A DNA stretch of 64,000 nt from Planctomycetota bacterium (lineage in GTDB: Bacteria > Planctomycetota > Phycisphaerae > Phycisphaerales > SM1A02), in contig JAIOPG010000002.1 in the NCBI GenBank assembly GCA_021414025.1, positions 248,001 to 312,000 of the forward strand, written 5' to 3'. Positions 1 through 8,877 of this stretch are shown here, piece after piece. Below the pieces are notes generated by a model, which was not told the origin of the DNA, did no database searches, and was given only the letters and a program-made list of their open reading frames with translations. Positions within the stretch are counted from its first letter, which is position 1. Each line of letters begins with the position of its first letter. Both the position numbers and the translations under genes were made by a program.

Positions 1-549
1 AGCGTGGCGGTGTTCGGCGAGGGTCCGATCGGCATGATGGCCACGGTCGGGGCGCGGCTCTGCGGCGCCGGCTTCGTCATTGGCGTCGAGAGCAAGGCCA
101 ACCGCATCACGATGGCCCGAAGGTACGGCGCCGACGCGATCGTGGACTATTCCAAGGAAGATCCGGTCGAGGCCATCAAGCGGCTGACCGGCGGCAAGGG
201 CGTCGACGTCGCCATCGAGGCCCTGGGCAGCGCCGCGACTTTCGCGGCCTGCGTCAGCGCAACGCGGCCCGGCGGCACCATCTCCAATGTCGGCTACCAC
301 GGCGACGGCGACACGGTTCCCATTCCGCGGCTGGACTGGGGCGTGGGCATGAGTGACAAGACCATCCGCACGGCGCTCTGCCCGGGCGGCTCCGAGCGCA
401 TGGGCCGGCTGATGCGGCTCATCCAGACCAAGCGCGTCGATCCTTTGCCGATGACCACGCACCGCTTCAAGTTCGCCGACATCGAGAAGGCGTTCAAGAT
501 GATGCGGACCAAGGAAGACAACATGATCAAGCCGTTGATCACCTTCTGA
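1..549 (+). CDS. Zinc-type alcohol dehydrogenase, C-terminal part (5' end outside window)
   Basis: The first 182 visible codons are the NAD(P)-binding half of a medium-chain zinc alcohol dehydrogenase. The Rossmann nucleotide-binding motif GEGPIG lies at the very start (visible residues 5-10), followed by the acidic end of the second strand (GVES), which suggests NAD(H) preference. The pattern GGKGVDVAIEALGS is the usual second half of the fold, and the protein ends normally with MIKPLITF. The catalytic zinc-binding N-terminal domain must lie upstream of position 1. Its best relatives by memory are the alcohol dehydrogenases acting on small secondary alcohols or isopropanol (inference). It converges on the DUF418 gene on the other strand. 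The family is clear; the substrate is unknown. Confidence 0.85.
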   Translation, partial: SVAVFGEGPIGMMATVGARLCGAGFVIGVESKANRITMARRYGADAIVDYSKEDPVEAIKRLTGGKGVDVAIEALGSAATFAACVSATRPGGTISNVGYHGDGDTVPIPRLDWGVGMSDKTIRTALCPGGSERMGRLMRLIQTKRVDPLPMTTHRFKFADIEKAFKMMRTKEDNMIKPLITF

Positions 550-643
550 GTTCCCATGGCCGGGAACACCAGTTCCGCACCAAGGATCTATGGCTCGAAC
601 AGCCCGGCCCACAGCTCGCTGAAGAACCGGTCAAGGGTGCTGA

Positions 644-1978
644 TCAGGAAGGGGCGTACCGGCCTGCGGCATGCCCCAGCATCGGCTGAAGCCGCATATA
701 GCTCAGACTTCGCCACAGCCATTCCATCGGGCCGAATCGGAAGACGCTCAGCCACGCGGCGGAGAGCGGCAGTTGCACCAGGTAGATCCCCGCGACCAGC
801 GCCGCCATCTGCGGAATCGTCCATGAGGCGAATTGCCCGAAGCCCCAATGCTGGAAAATCATCGAGCAGATCAGGGATTGCATGAGGTAGTTGGTCAGCG
901 CCATCCGCCCGGCGCTGGCCAGCAGTCTCATCGCGTGTCGGAGAATTCCCGAATTGGCCACCAGACCCGCCGCGCCCAGATAGCCCAGGCTGATGAGCGG
1001 CGAAAAGAACATGTCACTTGCTGCGGTCAACACCCGCATGAGCGTGCTCGGATGGCTCCCCAGCCAAAAATCCGCGGAAGCCGCAGGCACGCCAATCAGC
1101 GCCGCCGCGATCACCGCCCGTACTTGCCACGCGCGTCGGTCGGCGTCAAGGAAGCGCGTCTGTACCAGCACCGAACCCATCAGCACCAACCCCACCATCT
1201 GCCAGCCGCCGAACGCAAGGAACATCAGATAGCCCGCGTAGTTCACCAGTCGCATGACCATCGCATCGAGGTAGGGGCCGTCGCGCGACGCGATCGTTTC
1301 CGCGTCCATCCAGGCCTTGTCCTGCGGACCATCGAAGGGCGGATCAGTCCGCTCGAGCGCGGCCGTGAGATGAGTCACGGGGTGACCGCCTTCGAGCGCC
1401 ATGCCCACGGGCGGCACGACCCAACTCGCAGCGGTGTGCATGCCCTCGGCCTTGGGGTCCGGCGTGGTCAGGGATTGGAAGCCGCCGCACAGGATCGAAC
1501 CAAAGAGAATGAAGAGCACCGCCGCCTTCAACAGTCCGCGCGCCGGGAACTTCAGCGCCCAGAACACCGCCAGCCCAATGGTCGCGTAGGTCAGCAGAAT
1601 GTCGCCATACCAGAGCAGAAAAATGTGGCACAGGCCGAAGACGGCGAGCACCAGCAGCCGCCGCACCTGCAGCCAATCGGCCGAGCGCCCCGCTCTCTTG
1701 GCCCGCACTTGCTGGATGGTGAGCCCCATGCCGAAAAGCATGCAGAAGAGCGGGTAGCTCTTGCCCATGAAGAAAAGTTGCACGACGTAGTGCAGGAGTG
1801 TGCCCAGCGTTCCTTGGCCGCTCGGCACGGTGGTTTCGATGAGACGACCCATGGGCTGGGCGAACGCGGAGATGTTCACGCTGAGAATGCCCAGCAGCGC
1901 GAAGCCGCGGGCAATGTCCATCGCTTCGATGCGCTGAGAAACTTGAACGGGTTCGAGCGCAGCGGTCGTGGCGGGCAT
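644..1978 (-). CDS. DUF418 family integral membrane protein (YeiB-like)
   Basis: The 444-residue product is a multi-spanning membrane protein. After a short cytoplasmic start comes MDIARGFALLGILSVN, the typical N-terminal heparan-alpha-glucosaminide-acetyltransferase-like/YeiB opening, then about ten hydrophobic segments. The last third carries GRMALTNYLMQSLI, the hallmark of the DUF418 domain. Members are proposed to be transporters or acyltransferases, but the function is not established. The reading frame stays open upstream to position 2545, but that extension overlaps the zinc-ribbon gene at 2044-2523 and is Arg/Pro-rich, so I chose the ATG at 1978 (MPATTAALE), just upstream of the conserved region. 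It lies downstream of the zinc-ribbon gene on the same strand (65 bp gap). Confidence 0.85.
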   Translation of the reverse strand: MPATTAALEPVQVSQRIEAMDIARGFALLGILSVNISAFAQPMGRLIETTVPSGQGTLGTLLHYVVQLFFMGKSYPLFCMLFGMGLTIQQVRAKRAGRSADWLQVRRLLVLAVFGLCHIFLLWYGDILLTYATIGLAVFWALKFPARGLLKAAVLFILFGSILCGGFQSLTTPDPKAEGMHTAASWVVPPVGMALEGGHPVTHLTAALERTDPPFDGPQDKAWMDAETIASRDGPYLDAMVMRLVNYAGYLMFLAFGGWQMVGLVLMGSVLVQTRFLDADRRAWQVRAVIAAALIGVPAASADFWLGSHPSTLMRVLTAASDMFFSPLISLGYLGAAGLVANSGILRHAMRLLASAGRMALTNYLMQSLICSMIFQHWGFGQFASWTIPQMAALVAGIYLVQLPLSAAWLSVFRFGPMEWLWRSLSYMRLQPMLGHAAGRYAPS

Positions 1979-2043
1979 GTCCCTGCTCAAAGTGGGATCA
2001 GTGTATCGGTCCAGCTTTTCACCGTGGACGGCCAGGCTGTCCG

Positions 2044-2523
2044 TTAAGCCGCAATCGTGGTGCTTCCGCACTCCGGGCATTTGGTTCCCGGCGCGAGGCC
2101 GGAGTGGTCGTAATGACACTGGGAGCAGGACCCGGGCGGGGCGGGCCGGTGGCATTTCATGCCGATGATCCCTCGGGCCATCGACGCAATCAGGAAAACA
2201 CCGAGCGAGACTTCCATGCTCAGGAACGGGCCGCCGTTGGTCGGGGTCAATTGACCTGCGATGTAGGCGGCGGTCGCGGTGGGCGCAGCGATGCACACCA
2301 GGCCAAGGAGCCAGGGGCCGTGCCACAGGGCGAACATCAGCGCCGGGCTGCACAGGAAACCCGCGGCGACACCGAACATCAACGCGATGTCGACCGATGC
2401 TCCCATGCTCATCCCAAAATTGGCGATCACGCCAAACGCGCCTCCAAGGAATATCGAAGTCACGCAAGTTGTGGCCGCGCGCAGCCCACGAGGGATCTTG
2501 CGTGTCATTGGGTGCAGTCCCAT
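2044..2523 (-). CDS. Membrane protein with C-terminal zinc ribbon
   Basis: The 159-residue product begins with a short basic stretch followed by about four hydrophobic segments (roughly residues 15-35, 45-65, 68-90 and 103-120). It ends with a CxxC...CxxC zinc ribbon (CSQCHYDHSG then KCPECG). The arrangement of a small membrane domain plus a C-terminal ribbon containing Y-D-x-x-G is common in Planctomycetota hypothetical proteins. No specific role is known. An alternative start is the ATG at 2508 (MTRKIPRG). It is followed on the same strand by the DUF418 gene, and the two may form a transcription unit. Confidence 0.7.
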   Translation of the reverse strand: MGLHPMTRKIPRGLRAATTCVTSIFLGGAFGVIANFGMSMGASVDIALMFGVAAGFLCSPALMFALWHGPWLLGLVCIAAPTATAAYIAGQLTPTNGGPFLSMEVSLGVFLIASMARGIIGMKCHRPAPPGSCSQCHYDHSGLAPGTKCPECGSTTIAA

Positions 2524-2604
2524 ACGCGGATGCTATGTCGGCCAATCCACGAATTCATGAATGATGAAAGTGAATTGGCGATCCGTGATTCATGGCCTGA
2601 AGAT

Positions 2605-3450
2605 CTACTTTGAAGGTTGCTTCCGCGCCGCAATTTCCATTACCGTCGGCATCATCACCACGGAATTGGGATTCTTCTCCGCTGTTTCCAGCGCTCGCAA
2701 CACCTTTGCGCACCAGGCGTCGTCCACCTGGCCGAACTCGCGCAGCCGCGGCACATAGGTGCGGATGAACTCCGCCTGCCAGCTCCAGAAGGGCTCGTGG
2801 GGTTGAGCCGCCTTGGCCAGCGGTTTCGCCGCCAGGATCTGGTAGCCCCGCCCGCGCAATTCGCCAAGCAATTTTCCGGCGGGGCTCGGCTCACCGCCGT
2901 TGGCGCGAAAACTCTTCACGACCTCGCGCACATAGTCGGCGATCGCCTCGTCGGGCGGAAATGCGCCAAAGGTTTCGTAGAGCACATATTCATGGAACAC
3001 GACGACGCCGCCGGGCTTGAGCGCGTCGTGGATGCGGCCGACCAGCGCCGCAAGATCAGGGACAAACATGGCGACCCATCGGCACCACGCTGCGTCAAAG
3101 GGCCCATGCGCCAGCGGAATCGGATCGTGCATCAAGTCGACGACATGAGCGTCGACATTGGTGAAGCCTTGCGTCTTGACCCGCTCCTTCAAAGTCTGCA
3201 CATACTTCGGCGAGATCTCGACGGCGGTGACGTGGCCGGTAGGGCCGACCAACTTGGCAAGATCGGTCGTGACGAATCCCGGTCCCGCGCCGACATCGAT
3301 CACGTAGCTGCCCGCTTTGATGCCCGCGCGCCGCCATGCTTCCATCACATCCGCTTGCCAGAGCGCATGCTGGCGACCCAGGCGGGCGAGCTCTTCATCG
3401 TGCGTGCCCAGCACATAGTCGGGTTTGGTCGTGGTGGGTTGCTGCGACAT
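2605..3450 (-). CDS. Class I SAM-dependent methyltransferase
   Basis: The 281-residue protein has a full Rossmann methyltransferase core. Motif I is VIDVGAGPGF (about residues 47-56), the acidic end of strand 2 is AVEIS, and later come PFDAAWCRW and LKPGGVVVFHEY (post-motif II/III). The remaining C-terminus is helical. It resembles the ubiquinone/menaquinone-type or small-molecule methyltransferases, but the substrate cannot be read from sequence. The frame is open far upstream (to 4413), but that part is antisense to purT; the ATG at 3450 (MSQQPTTTKP) is the natural start. It is transcribed divergently from purT, with only 21 bp between the two start codons. Confidence 0.85.
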   Translation of the reverse strand: MSQQPTTTKPDYVLGTHDEELARLGRQHALWQADVMEAWRRAGIKAGSYVIDVGAGPGFVTTDLAKLVGPTGHVTAVEISPKYVQTLKERVKTQGFTNVDAHVVDLMHDPIPLAHGPFDAAWCRWVAMFVPDLAALVGRIHDALKPGGVVVFHEYVLYETFGAFPPDEAIADYVREVVKSFRANGGEPSPAGKLLGELRGRGYQILAAKPLAKAAQPHEPFWSWQAEFIRTYVPRLREFGQVDDAWCAKVLRALETAEKNPNSVVMMPTVMEIAARKQPSK

Positions 3451-3471
3451 TGGGAACCGTAGGATAAGCGA

Positions 3472-4692
3472 ATGACGACGCTGCTCCTGCTGGGTTCGGG
3501 TGAGCTGGGAAAGGAATTCACGATCTGCGCCAAGCGGCTCGGCTGCCGCGTGATCGCGGTCGACCGCTATGCGGGCGCACCGGCGATGCAGGTCGCCGAC
3601 GACTTCGAAGTCATCGACATGCTCAACGCCAAGGCCATCCGGCGCGTGGCCGCCAAGCACAAGCCGCACTACGTGGTACCGGAGATCGAGGCCATCCGCA
3701 CCGAGGCCCTTTTCGATCTGGAGAAGCGGGGGATCACCGTGGTTCCCAGCGCGCTGGCGGCGCATCTGACCATGAACCGCGACGCGATCCGCTCGCTTGC
3801 CGCCGATGAATTGAAATTGCCGACGGCCAGGTTCGCATACGCCTCCGGCGCCGCCGAGTTGGAGCGTGTGGTTGTTGGAAACGGGGCAAAGTTGAAGCGT
3901 GCGGTTGGTGGTCGCAGCAAGCCCATCGGCTTCCCCTGTGTCATCAAACCGGTCATGTCCAGTTCCGGCAAGGGCCAGTCGGTGGCCCGCAACACGTCCG
4001 AGCTCGCAAAGAGCTGGCGCTACGCCATCGCGGGCATGCGCGGCGACAAGCAAGTGGTGATCGCCGAGGAATTCATCGACTTCGACTTCGAGATTACTTT
4101 GCTCACAGTCAAGCAGCGAAAGTCCGTCGGCGGCAAGACCGTGTTTGTGCAGCCGCTTGGTCATCGCCAAGTGCGCGGCGACTATCAGGAGTCGTGGATG
4201 CCCTGCTCCATGAAACCGAAATTGGTGAAGAAGGCCCAAGCCATGGCCAAGCGCGTCACCGATCGCATCGCCGGTCCCGAGGGCGCCGGTCTCTTCGGCG
4301 TGGAGTTCTTCGTGAAGGGCGACCGCGTGATCTTCAGCGAGCTCTCGCCGCGACCGCACGACACCGGCATGGTCACCATGATTTCGCAGGACCTCAGCGA
4401 GTTCGAGTTGCACCTGCGCGCCATTCTGGCGTTGCCGATTCCTGCGATCACCTATCGAGGGCCAAGCGCCAGCGCCGTCATCCTCGCCGACTATGAGAGC
4501 GATTGCCCGCCCGGCTATCGCGGCATTGCCAAAGCCTTGAAGGCGTCGGGCACGGAAATCCGCATCTTCGGCAAGCCCTCGACTCGCAAGTTCCGCCGCA
4601 TGGGAGCGGCGTTGGCGACCGGCCGCACCGTGGCCGAGGCGCGTCGCAAGGCCACTCGCGCCGCGGCGTGCGTGAAAGTTGTGCGCCTCTGA
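3472..4692 (+). CDS. purT: Formate-dependent phosphoribosylglycinamide formyltransferase (PurT)
   Basis: PurT makes formylglycinamide ribonucleotide from GAR, formate and ATP, the third step of purine synthesis, without needing formyl-tetrahydrofolate. The 406-residue protein has the N-terminal pre-ATP-grasp domain (LLLGSGELGKE at residues 4-14, VPEIEAI near 70), then an ATP-grasp domain with PCVIKPVMSSSGKGQS and the metal-binding GAGLFGVEFFVKGDRVIFSELSPRPHDTG region (quoted as two parts: GAGLFGVEFF, then ELSPRPHDTG). Length and motif order match the family. Compared with E. coli PurT there is a small insertion around residues 140-150 (NGAKLKRAVGGRSK). It is a single gene, divergent from the methyltransferase. 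Confidence 0.93.
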   Translation: MTTLLLLGSGELGKEFTICAKRLGCRVIAVDRYAGAPAMQVADDFEVIDMLNAKAIRRVAAKHKPHYVVPEIEAIRTEALFDLEKRGITVVPSALAAHLTMNRDAIRSLAADELKLPTARFAYASGAAELERVVVGNGAKLKRAVGGRSKPIGFPCVIKPVMSSSGKGQSVARNTSELAKSWRYAIAGMRGDKQVVIAEEFIDFDFEITLLTVKQRKSVGGKTVFVQPLGHRQVRGDYQESWMPCSMKPKLVKKAQAMAKRVTDRIAGPEGAGLFGVEFFVKGDRVIFSELSPRPHDTGMVTMISQDLSEFELHLRAILALPIPAITYRGPSASAVILADYESDCPPGYRGIAKALKASGTEIRIFGKPSTRKFRRMGAALATGRTVAEARRKATRAAACVKVVRL

Positions 4693-4705
4693 TATCGTTA
4701 CGCCT

Positions 4706-5143
4706 ATGAATCATTTCACATGGATGTCGTTGCTCCTGAGGCGTGCTCTTCCGGCATGCACCTTCGCCGCGATCCTCACCGCCTGTGCCGGCAGCGGCGC
4801 AGTGTCCAAGAGCCCGACTCCCGGCATCCAGCACCTGGTCTTTGTGACCCTCATCCATCCCAAGGAGGCCGCCGCGATGAAGGCAGAATCCGACGCGGTG
4901 ATTCCCAAGATCCCCGGCGTCCGCGCCTACGCATGCGGCCCGCACATCGACGTCGGCCGCAAGAACGTGCGCCACGACTACACCCTGGGCATTCTGGTGG
5001 AGTTCGCCAGCGTCGAGGACTACAAGGCGTTCCAGATCAATCCCGAGCATGTCGCCCTGGTCAACAAGTGGAAGTCCAAGTGGGCCCGCTCGGAGATGTT
5101 CGATTTCGGCGCTGTGGAACCAAGTGGTTCGCCCCTGAAATGA
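4706..5143 (+). CDS. Dabb (stress-responsive alpha/beta-barrel) domain lipoprotein
   Basis: The 145-residue product starts with a lipoprotein signal peptide: a basic/hydrophobic stretch ending in a lipobox-like LTAC (Cys about residue 27). After a short linker comes a Dabb ferredoxin-like domain: HLVFVTLIHP opens strand 1, the central loop is acidic, and DYTLGILVEFASVEDYKAFQ and a late conserved His (NPEHVALV) are typical. Most Dabb proteins are cytosolic dimers; an exported, lipid-anchored version is less common. The start at 4706 was chosen because it gives the signal peptide; the frame extends nine codons upstream. It lies 13 bp after purT on the same strand, so co-transcription is possible. 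Confidence 0.75.
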   Translation: MNHFTWMSLLLRRALPACTFAAILTACAGSGAVSKSPTPGIQHLVFVTLIHPKEAAAMKAESDAVIPKIPGVRAYACGPHIDVGRKNVRHDYTLGILVEFASVEDYKAFQINPEHVALVNKWKSKWARSEMFDFGAVEPSGSPLK

Positions 5144-5180
5144 ACTCTGCCGGCGTGCATCCACCTCGCCGGACATCGAA

Positions 5181-6488
5181 TTGAACCCTTCCGTTCCACA
5201 ACAACGCCGCCCACTTCCCACATCGCTGCTGGTCCTGAGCTCCATCAGCCTCTTCGCGGAAGTGGCCGGCGAAATGACCTATCCGCTGCTTCCCTTGTTC
5301 GTGACGGGTGTCCTTGGAGCGAGCCCGATGGCCCTTGGATTGATCGAGGGATGCGCCGAGGCCATCGTCAGCGTCATGCGCGGCTTCACGGGCTACTACA
5401 GCGACGCCACCGGCCACAGGGTGCGCTGGGTTCGCCGGGGCTACGGAATCGCGTTCCTGGGAAAGCTCTGCGTCATGGCGGCGACGCAGTGGGGGATGGT
5501 GCTGGGCGGCCGCACACTGGATCGGATCGGCAAGGGAATCCGCGAGGCACCGCGCGACGCCCTCATCGCTGAGAGCGTCGCCCGGGTTGACCGCGGGCGC
5601 GGGTTCGGATTCCACCGCAGCGGCAATGCGTTCGGAGGCGCCGGCGGATCGCTGATCGCTGCCGGCGTTTTGGCCTGGCTCATCGGCTCGCGCTCCGCCA
5701 CGCCCGCCGACGCACCGCAATTCCGGATCATGTTCCTCATTGCCGCATCCGCGGCGGCCATCGCCTTTGGCCTGACCTGCCTCATTCCCAGGACCACCCC
5801 GGAGCAGGTGAGACGGCGCCGCGAGGACCATGCACGGTCGGTTCGCCTTCCGCTGGGAAAGTCGTACTGGATCGCCATCAGTGCGCTGCTGATCTTCATG
5901 CTCGGCAATTCGAGCGACACTTTTCTCCTGCTGCGCGTGCTGGATCTCGGATTTTCACCGGTGACGAGCATCCTTCTCTATGCAGGGTCCAACGCGACCT
6001 ACGCCATCGCCAGCTATCCGATGGGGAAGTTGAGCGACCGGTTCGGCCGAGGGCCGGTGCTCTTCATGGGATGGGTCTTTTATGCCGTCAGCTATGCGGG
6101 CTTTGCCTGGCTCACACCCGAAACGGCGTGGATGAGTTGGATCTGTTTCGTCCTGTTCGGATTCAGCATGGCCTGCACCGATGGCATTGCCCGCGCCTTG
6201 ATCGTGGACCACGCCCCAAAGGAACGGCTGGTGACGGCCCTGGGATTGTTCGGATTTTTTCAGGGGGCCGCGCTGCTGATCGCCAGCGTCGCGACGGGAA
6301 TCCTGTGGAGTTATGGCCACCCCTCCATCGCATTTTGGATCAGCAGCGGATTCGCGGTGGCGGCGCTGACCATTCTGCCGTTTCTCAGGATTCACGGCGC
6401 GGATCGGTCAAGCTCAGGGTCCGGGGATTGGGTCGATCGCGAGGAAACTTCCGAAATTGCAAACCGGATCGACCGGGCACGCGGATAA
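5181..6488 (+). CDS. MFS transporter
   Basis: This 435-residue polytopic protein has the 12-helix pattern of the major facilitator superfamily. The signature DRIGKGIREAPRDALIAE after helix 4 and a matching SDRFGRGPVL loop between helices 8 and 9 mark the subfamily often annotated as multidrug or unknown-substrate MFS. The Arg/His-rich central loop (VRRRREDHARSVRLP) separates the two halves. The best start is a TTG at 5181 that gives a normal-length N-terminus; the next in-frame ATG (residue 31) would cut into helix 1. No substrate can be inferred. It follows the Dabb lipoprotein by 37 bp. Confidence 0.85.
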   Translation: MNPSVPQQRRPLPTSLLVLSSISLFAEVAGEMTYPLLPLFVTGVLGASPMALGLIEGCAEAIVSVMRGFTGYYSDATGHRVRWVRRGYGIAFLGKLCVMAATQWGMVLGGRTLDRIGKGIREAPRDALIAESVARVDRGRGFGFHRSGNAFGGAGGSLIAAGVLAWLIGSRSATPADAPQFRIMFLIAASAAAIAFGLTCLIPRTTPEQVRRRREDHARSVRLPLGKSYWIAISALLIFMLGNSSDTFLLLRVLDLGFSPVTSILLYAGSNATYAIASYPMGKLSDRFGRGPVLFMGWVFYAVSYAGFAWLTPETAWMSWICFVLFGFSMACTDGIARALIVDHAPKERLVTALGLFGFFQGAALLIASVATGILWSYGHPSIAFWISSGFAVAALTILPFLRIHGADRSSSGSGDWVDREETSEIANRIDRARG

Positions 6489-6497
6489 ACTGGACCC

Positions 6498-8876
6498 ATG
6501 TCCGGTGCGGCCACACTCCTTGCATCCATGATCGTCGCCTCGGGAGGCGGCGTGCCCACCTTCGATCCGCCGATCACGATCACCTTCGCCAACAAGCATT
6601 TTCCCACCCAACCCGCGGTGGCGGACTTTGATGAGGATGGTCAGCTCGACCTGGTGGTCCCCGGCCGCGACACCGACGGACTGGTCTACCTCGTGCTGCG
6701 CAACAACGATGGCAGCTTCGACGCACACAACGCCATTCTCCTGGGCGTGCAAACGGATTGGGCGGAAACCGCCGACTTCGACGGGGATGGCCACGCGGAC
6801 ATCGCCCTCGCTGTGCGGGCCACCTTCGGCGCCGTCGCGCTGCTGCGCGGTCATGGCGACGGCACTTTTGATCCCGCGGTCTTCTTCCCGACCGAGCGCG
6901 AGACCCGCTGCGTCCGCGTGGCGGACATGGACCGCGACGGCCAGCTCGATCTGGTCGCGGTGAATTATGGATCCAACTCCATCCAGGTCTTCCGCAACCT
7001 CAGCGCCCCGGGCAGCCTCAATTTCATCCACGGAGCCGAGACTCGCCTGAACCGCTGGACCGTGGGATCCGCGCTTCCCAACTGGGCCGCGCTGGCGGAC
7101 ACCAACCAGGATGGCTTCATCGACATCATCGACCTCACCGCCGGCAGCGGTCGACTGAACGCGCGGGTGAACAAGGGCGATTCGCTGGGCCGCGAGAAGG
7201 CGTGGAGCGCGCCCACAGTGGCCAACTCGACCGCGGGATTCACCTTCGGTGACATCGCCGACCTCGACCGCGACGGCAGCCCCGACGTCATCGCGCACCT
7301 GGTCACCACCAACCACTCCAATCCGGTGGCGGTGTGGCGCGGCGGCTCCACCGGTCTTTTTGACGCGCCGCAATTCTTCGACGGCGCCACGGTGGGCACC
7401 GCCTTCAACATCACCGCCGCCGACATGGATGGCGACGGCGACAAGGACCTGATCGCGATGGCGGTGACTCCGGGACAGGTTTCCATCATCGAGAATCGCA
7501 CTCTGCCGGGCGGACCGCTGGATCTTGCCGGTCCGGTGGTGATTCTGACCGGCGATTTTCCCCGGCATGTCGCGGTGCTCGACTTTGACCACGACGGCCG
7601 GCCCGACATCGCCGTGGTCGACCTGACCAAACACAAGATGTTCATGCTGCGCAACGCGGGATTTGCTCCGGTCACCGCGGGCACCATCGCCGTGGCTCAA
7701 GCGTCTTCTCATTTGAATGCTTCATTTGCGAACACCGCCGGCGCGCTTTCATCGACGGTTCAAACTTCCAGTGAATTGGTCGACGACACTTCCGGCCCGG
7801 AGTTGGCGATCGCCTTGGCCAATGTCGGCCCATCGCTGCCGCGTGGCTTCGCGCCGGAGCCTCAGGGCGGCATCCGCATGGAGCCCTCCTCGTACTCCGC
7901 GACCTGCGGTCCGCCGTCGGGGGATTGCCTGGTCGTGCACGAGGCGCCCTACTGCTTCACCACGCCATGCTGCGAAATCGTCTGCGGCTTCGATCCGCAA
8001 TGCTGCGAACTCTCCTGGGACGCGGATTGCGTCAGCCTGGCCGGCACCGAATGCAAAGGCATCGTCTGCCCCAGCCGCGGCGCTTGTGGCGAAGCGCACG
8101 CCGGCCCCGGCTGCGAAGATCCTGATTGTTGTTCGCGGGTGACAAGGCTCGATCCCAGTTGCCTCTCCAATTGGGACTCGCTCTGCGTGGAACTTTCACT
8201 CTACGCGTGCATCGACACGGCGCCGCAGGTGATCGCGCCGGGCAACGCGATCGACGAGAACGAGCATTGCTACGAGCGTCTCAGTGAAGGCTGCGGGCGA
8301 CGCTCGAGTCCGGTCCATGTGGCGGTGGCGCCGGGCGACATCCGCAAGGGCGCCCTCAATGGCGATGGCGCCCGCGACCTTGACGCGCATCTGCTGACGC
8401 TGACCGATCGCACGATGATTTCATTGCGCCTGCACGCCGATTTCCCGGCGCAACTGGTGCTGGCCCAAGGTCCCTGCGAAGGGCCGCTGATCACCTACAC
8501 AGAGTCACTGGCGGCCGCGGGCGAGGAATGCCGTATCGACCGGATCCTCGAGCCGGGTGAATGGCGAGTCACCGTGGGCATGGCCACGCCGATGCAGGCT
8601 CTGCGCTACGGTCAGCCCTGCATGGAGGACAATCCGGACAATCCCTGGGGCGACAATCCTCCCACGCAGGGTTTCTTCACCGGAAACTGGTGGATGAGCT
8701 TCGACGCGCAGGAGCCGCCCGCCCAGTACGACCTGGACGGCAGCGGAGACGTCGATGGCGGAGACCTGGGCCTCGTGCTGCTCTCCTTCGGCGAGATCGA
8801 GAGCGACTACGACCTGGACGGCAATGGCCAGGTCGATGGCGGAGACGTGGGTCTGGTCCTCTTGAACTTCGACTGA
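6498..8876 (+). CDS. Secreted VCBS/FG-GAP repeat protein with Cys-rich modules and dockerin-like C-terminus
   Basis: The 792-residue protein starts with a weak signal-like segment, then runs of integrin-like FG-GAP/VCBS repeats up to about residue 390 (for example VADFDEDGQLDLVV, ADFDGDGHADIAL, ADMDRDGQLDLVAV, ADMDGDGDKDLIAM, LDFDHDGRPDIAVV). These are calcium-binding beta-propeller blades. Residues about 470-570 hold two Cys-rich modules (CCEIVCGFDPQCCELSWDAD; a second copy starts DPDCCSRVTRLDPSC). The C-terminus (about 745-792) has two calcium loops, DLDGSGDVDGGDLG and DLDGNGQVDGGDVG, of the dockerin-like type. It is most likely extracellular. Its stop codon lies 1 bp from that of the convergent protease gene. 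Confidence 0.82.
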   Translation: MSGAATLLASMIVASGGGVPTFDPPITITFANKHFPTQPAVADFDEDGQLDLVVPGRDTDGLVYLVLRNNDGSFDAHNAILLGVQTDWAETADFDGDGHADIALAVRATFGAVALLRGHGDGTFDPAVFFPTERETRCVRVADMDRDGQLDLVAVNYGSNSIQVFRNLSAPGSLNFIHGAETRLNRWTVGSALPNWAALADTNQDGFIDIIDLTAGSGRLNARVNKGDSLGREKAWSAPTVANSTAGFTFGDIADLDRDGSPDVIAHLVTTNHSNPVAVWRGGSTGLFDAPQFFDGATVGTAFNITAADMDGDGDKDLIAMAVTPGQVSIIENRTLPGGPLDLAGPVVILTGDFPRHVAVLDFDHDGRPDIAVVDLTKHKMFMLRNAGFAPVTAGTIAVAQASSHLNASFANTAGALSSTVQTSSELVDDTSGPELAIALANVGPSLPRGFAPEPQGGIRMEPSSYSATCGPPSGDCLVVHEAPYCFTTPCCEIVCGFDPQCCELSWDADCVSLAGTECKGIVCPSRGACGEAHAGPGCEDPDCCSRVTRLDPSCLSNWDSLCVELSLYACIDTAPQVIAPGNAIDENEHCYERLSEGCGRRSSPVHVAVAPGDIRKGALNGDGARDLDAHLLTLTDRTMISLRLHADFPAQLVLAQGPCEGPLITYTESLAAAGEECRIDRILEPGEWRVTVGMATPMQALRYGQPCMEDNPDNPWGDNPPTQGFFTGNWWMSFDAQEPPAQYDLDGSGDVDGGDLGLVLLSFGEIESDYDLDGNGQVDGGDVGLVLLNFD

Positions 8877-8877
8877 C

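Noticed and set aside
1979-2545. The upstream extension of the DUF418 frame (a possible 633-residue protein)
   Set aside because: It overlaps the zinc-ribbon gene in another frame, is Arg/Pro-rich and has no relation to the family; the ATG at 1978 fits the conserved N-terminus.
3451-4413. A 602-residue version of the methyltransferase
   Set aside because: The extra part is antisense to purT, which is a clear gene with all its motifs.
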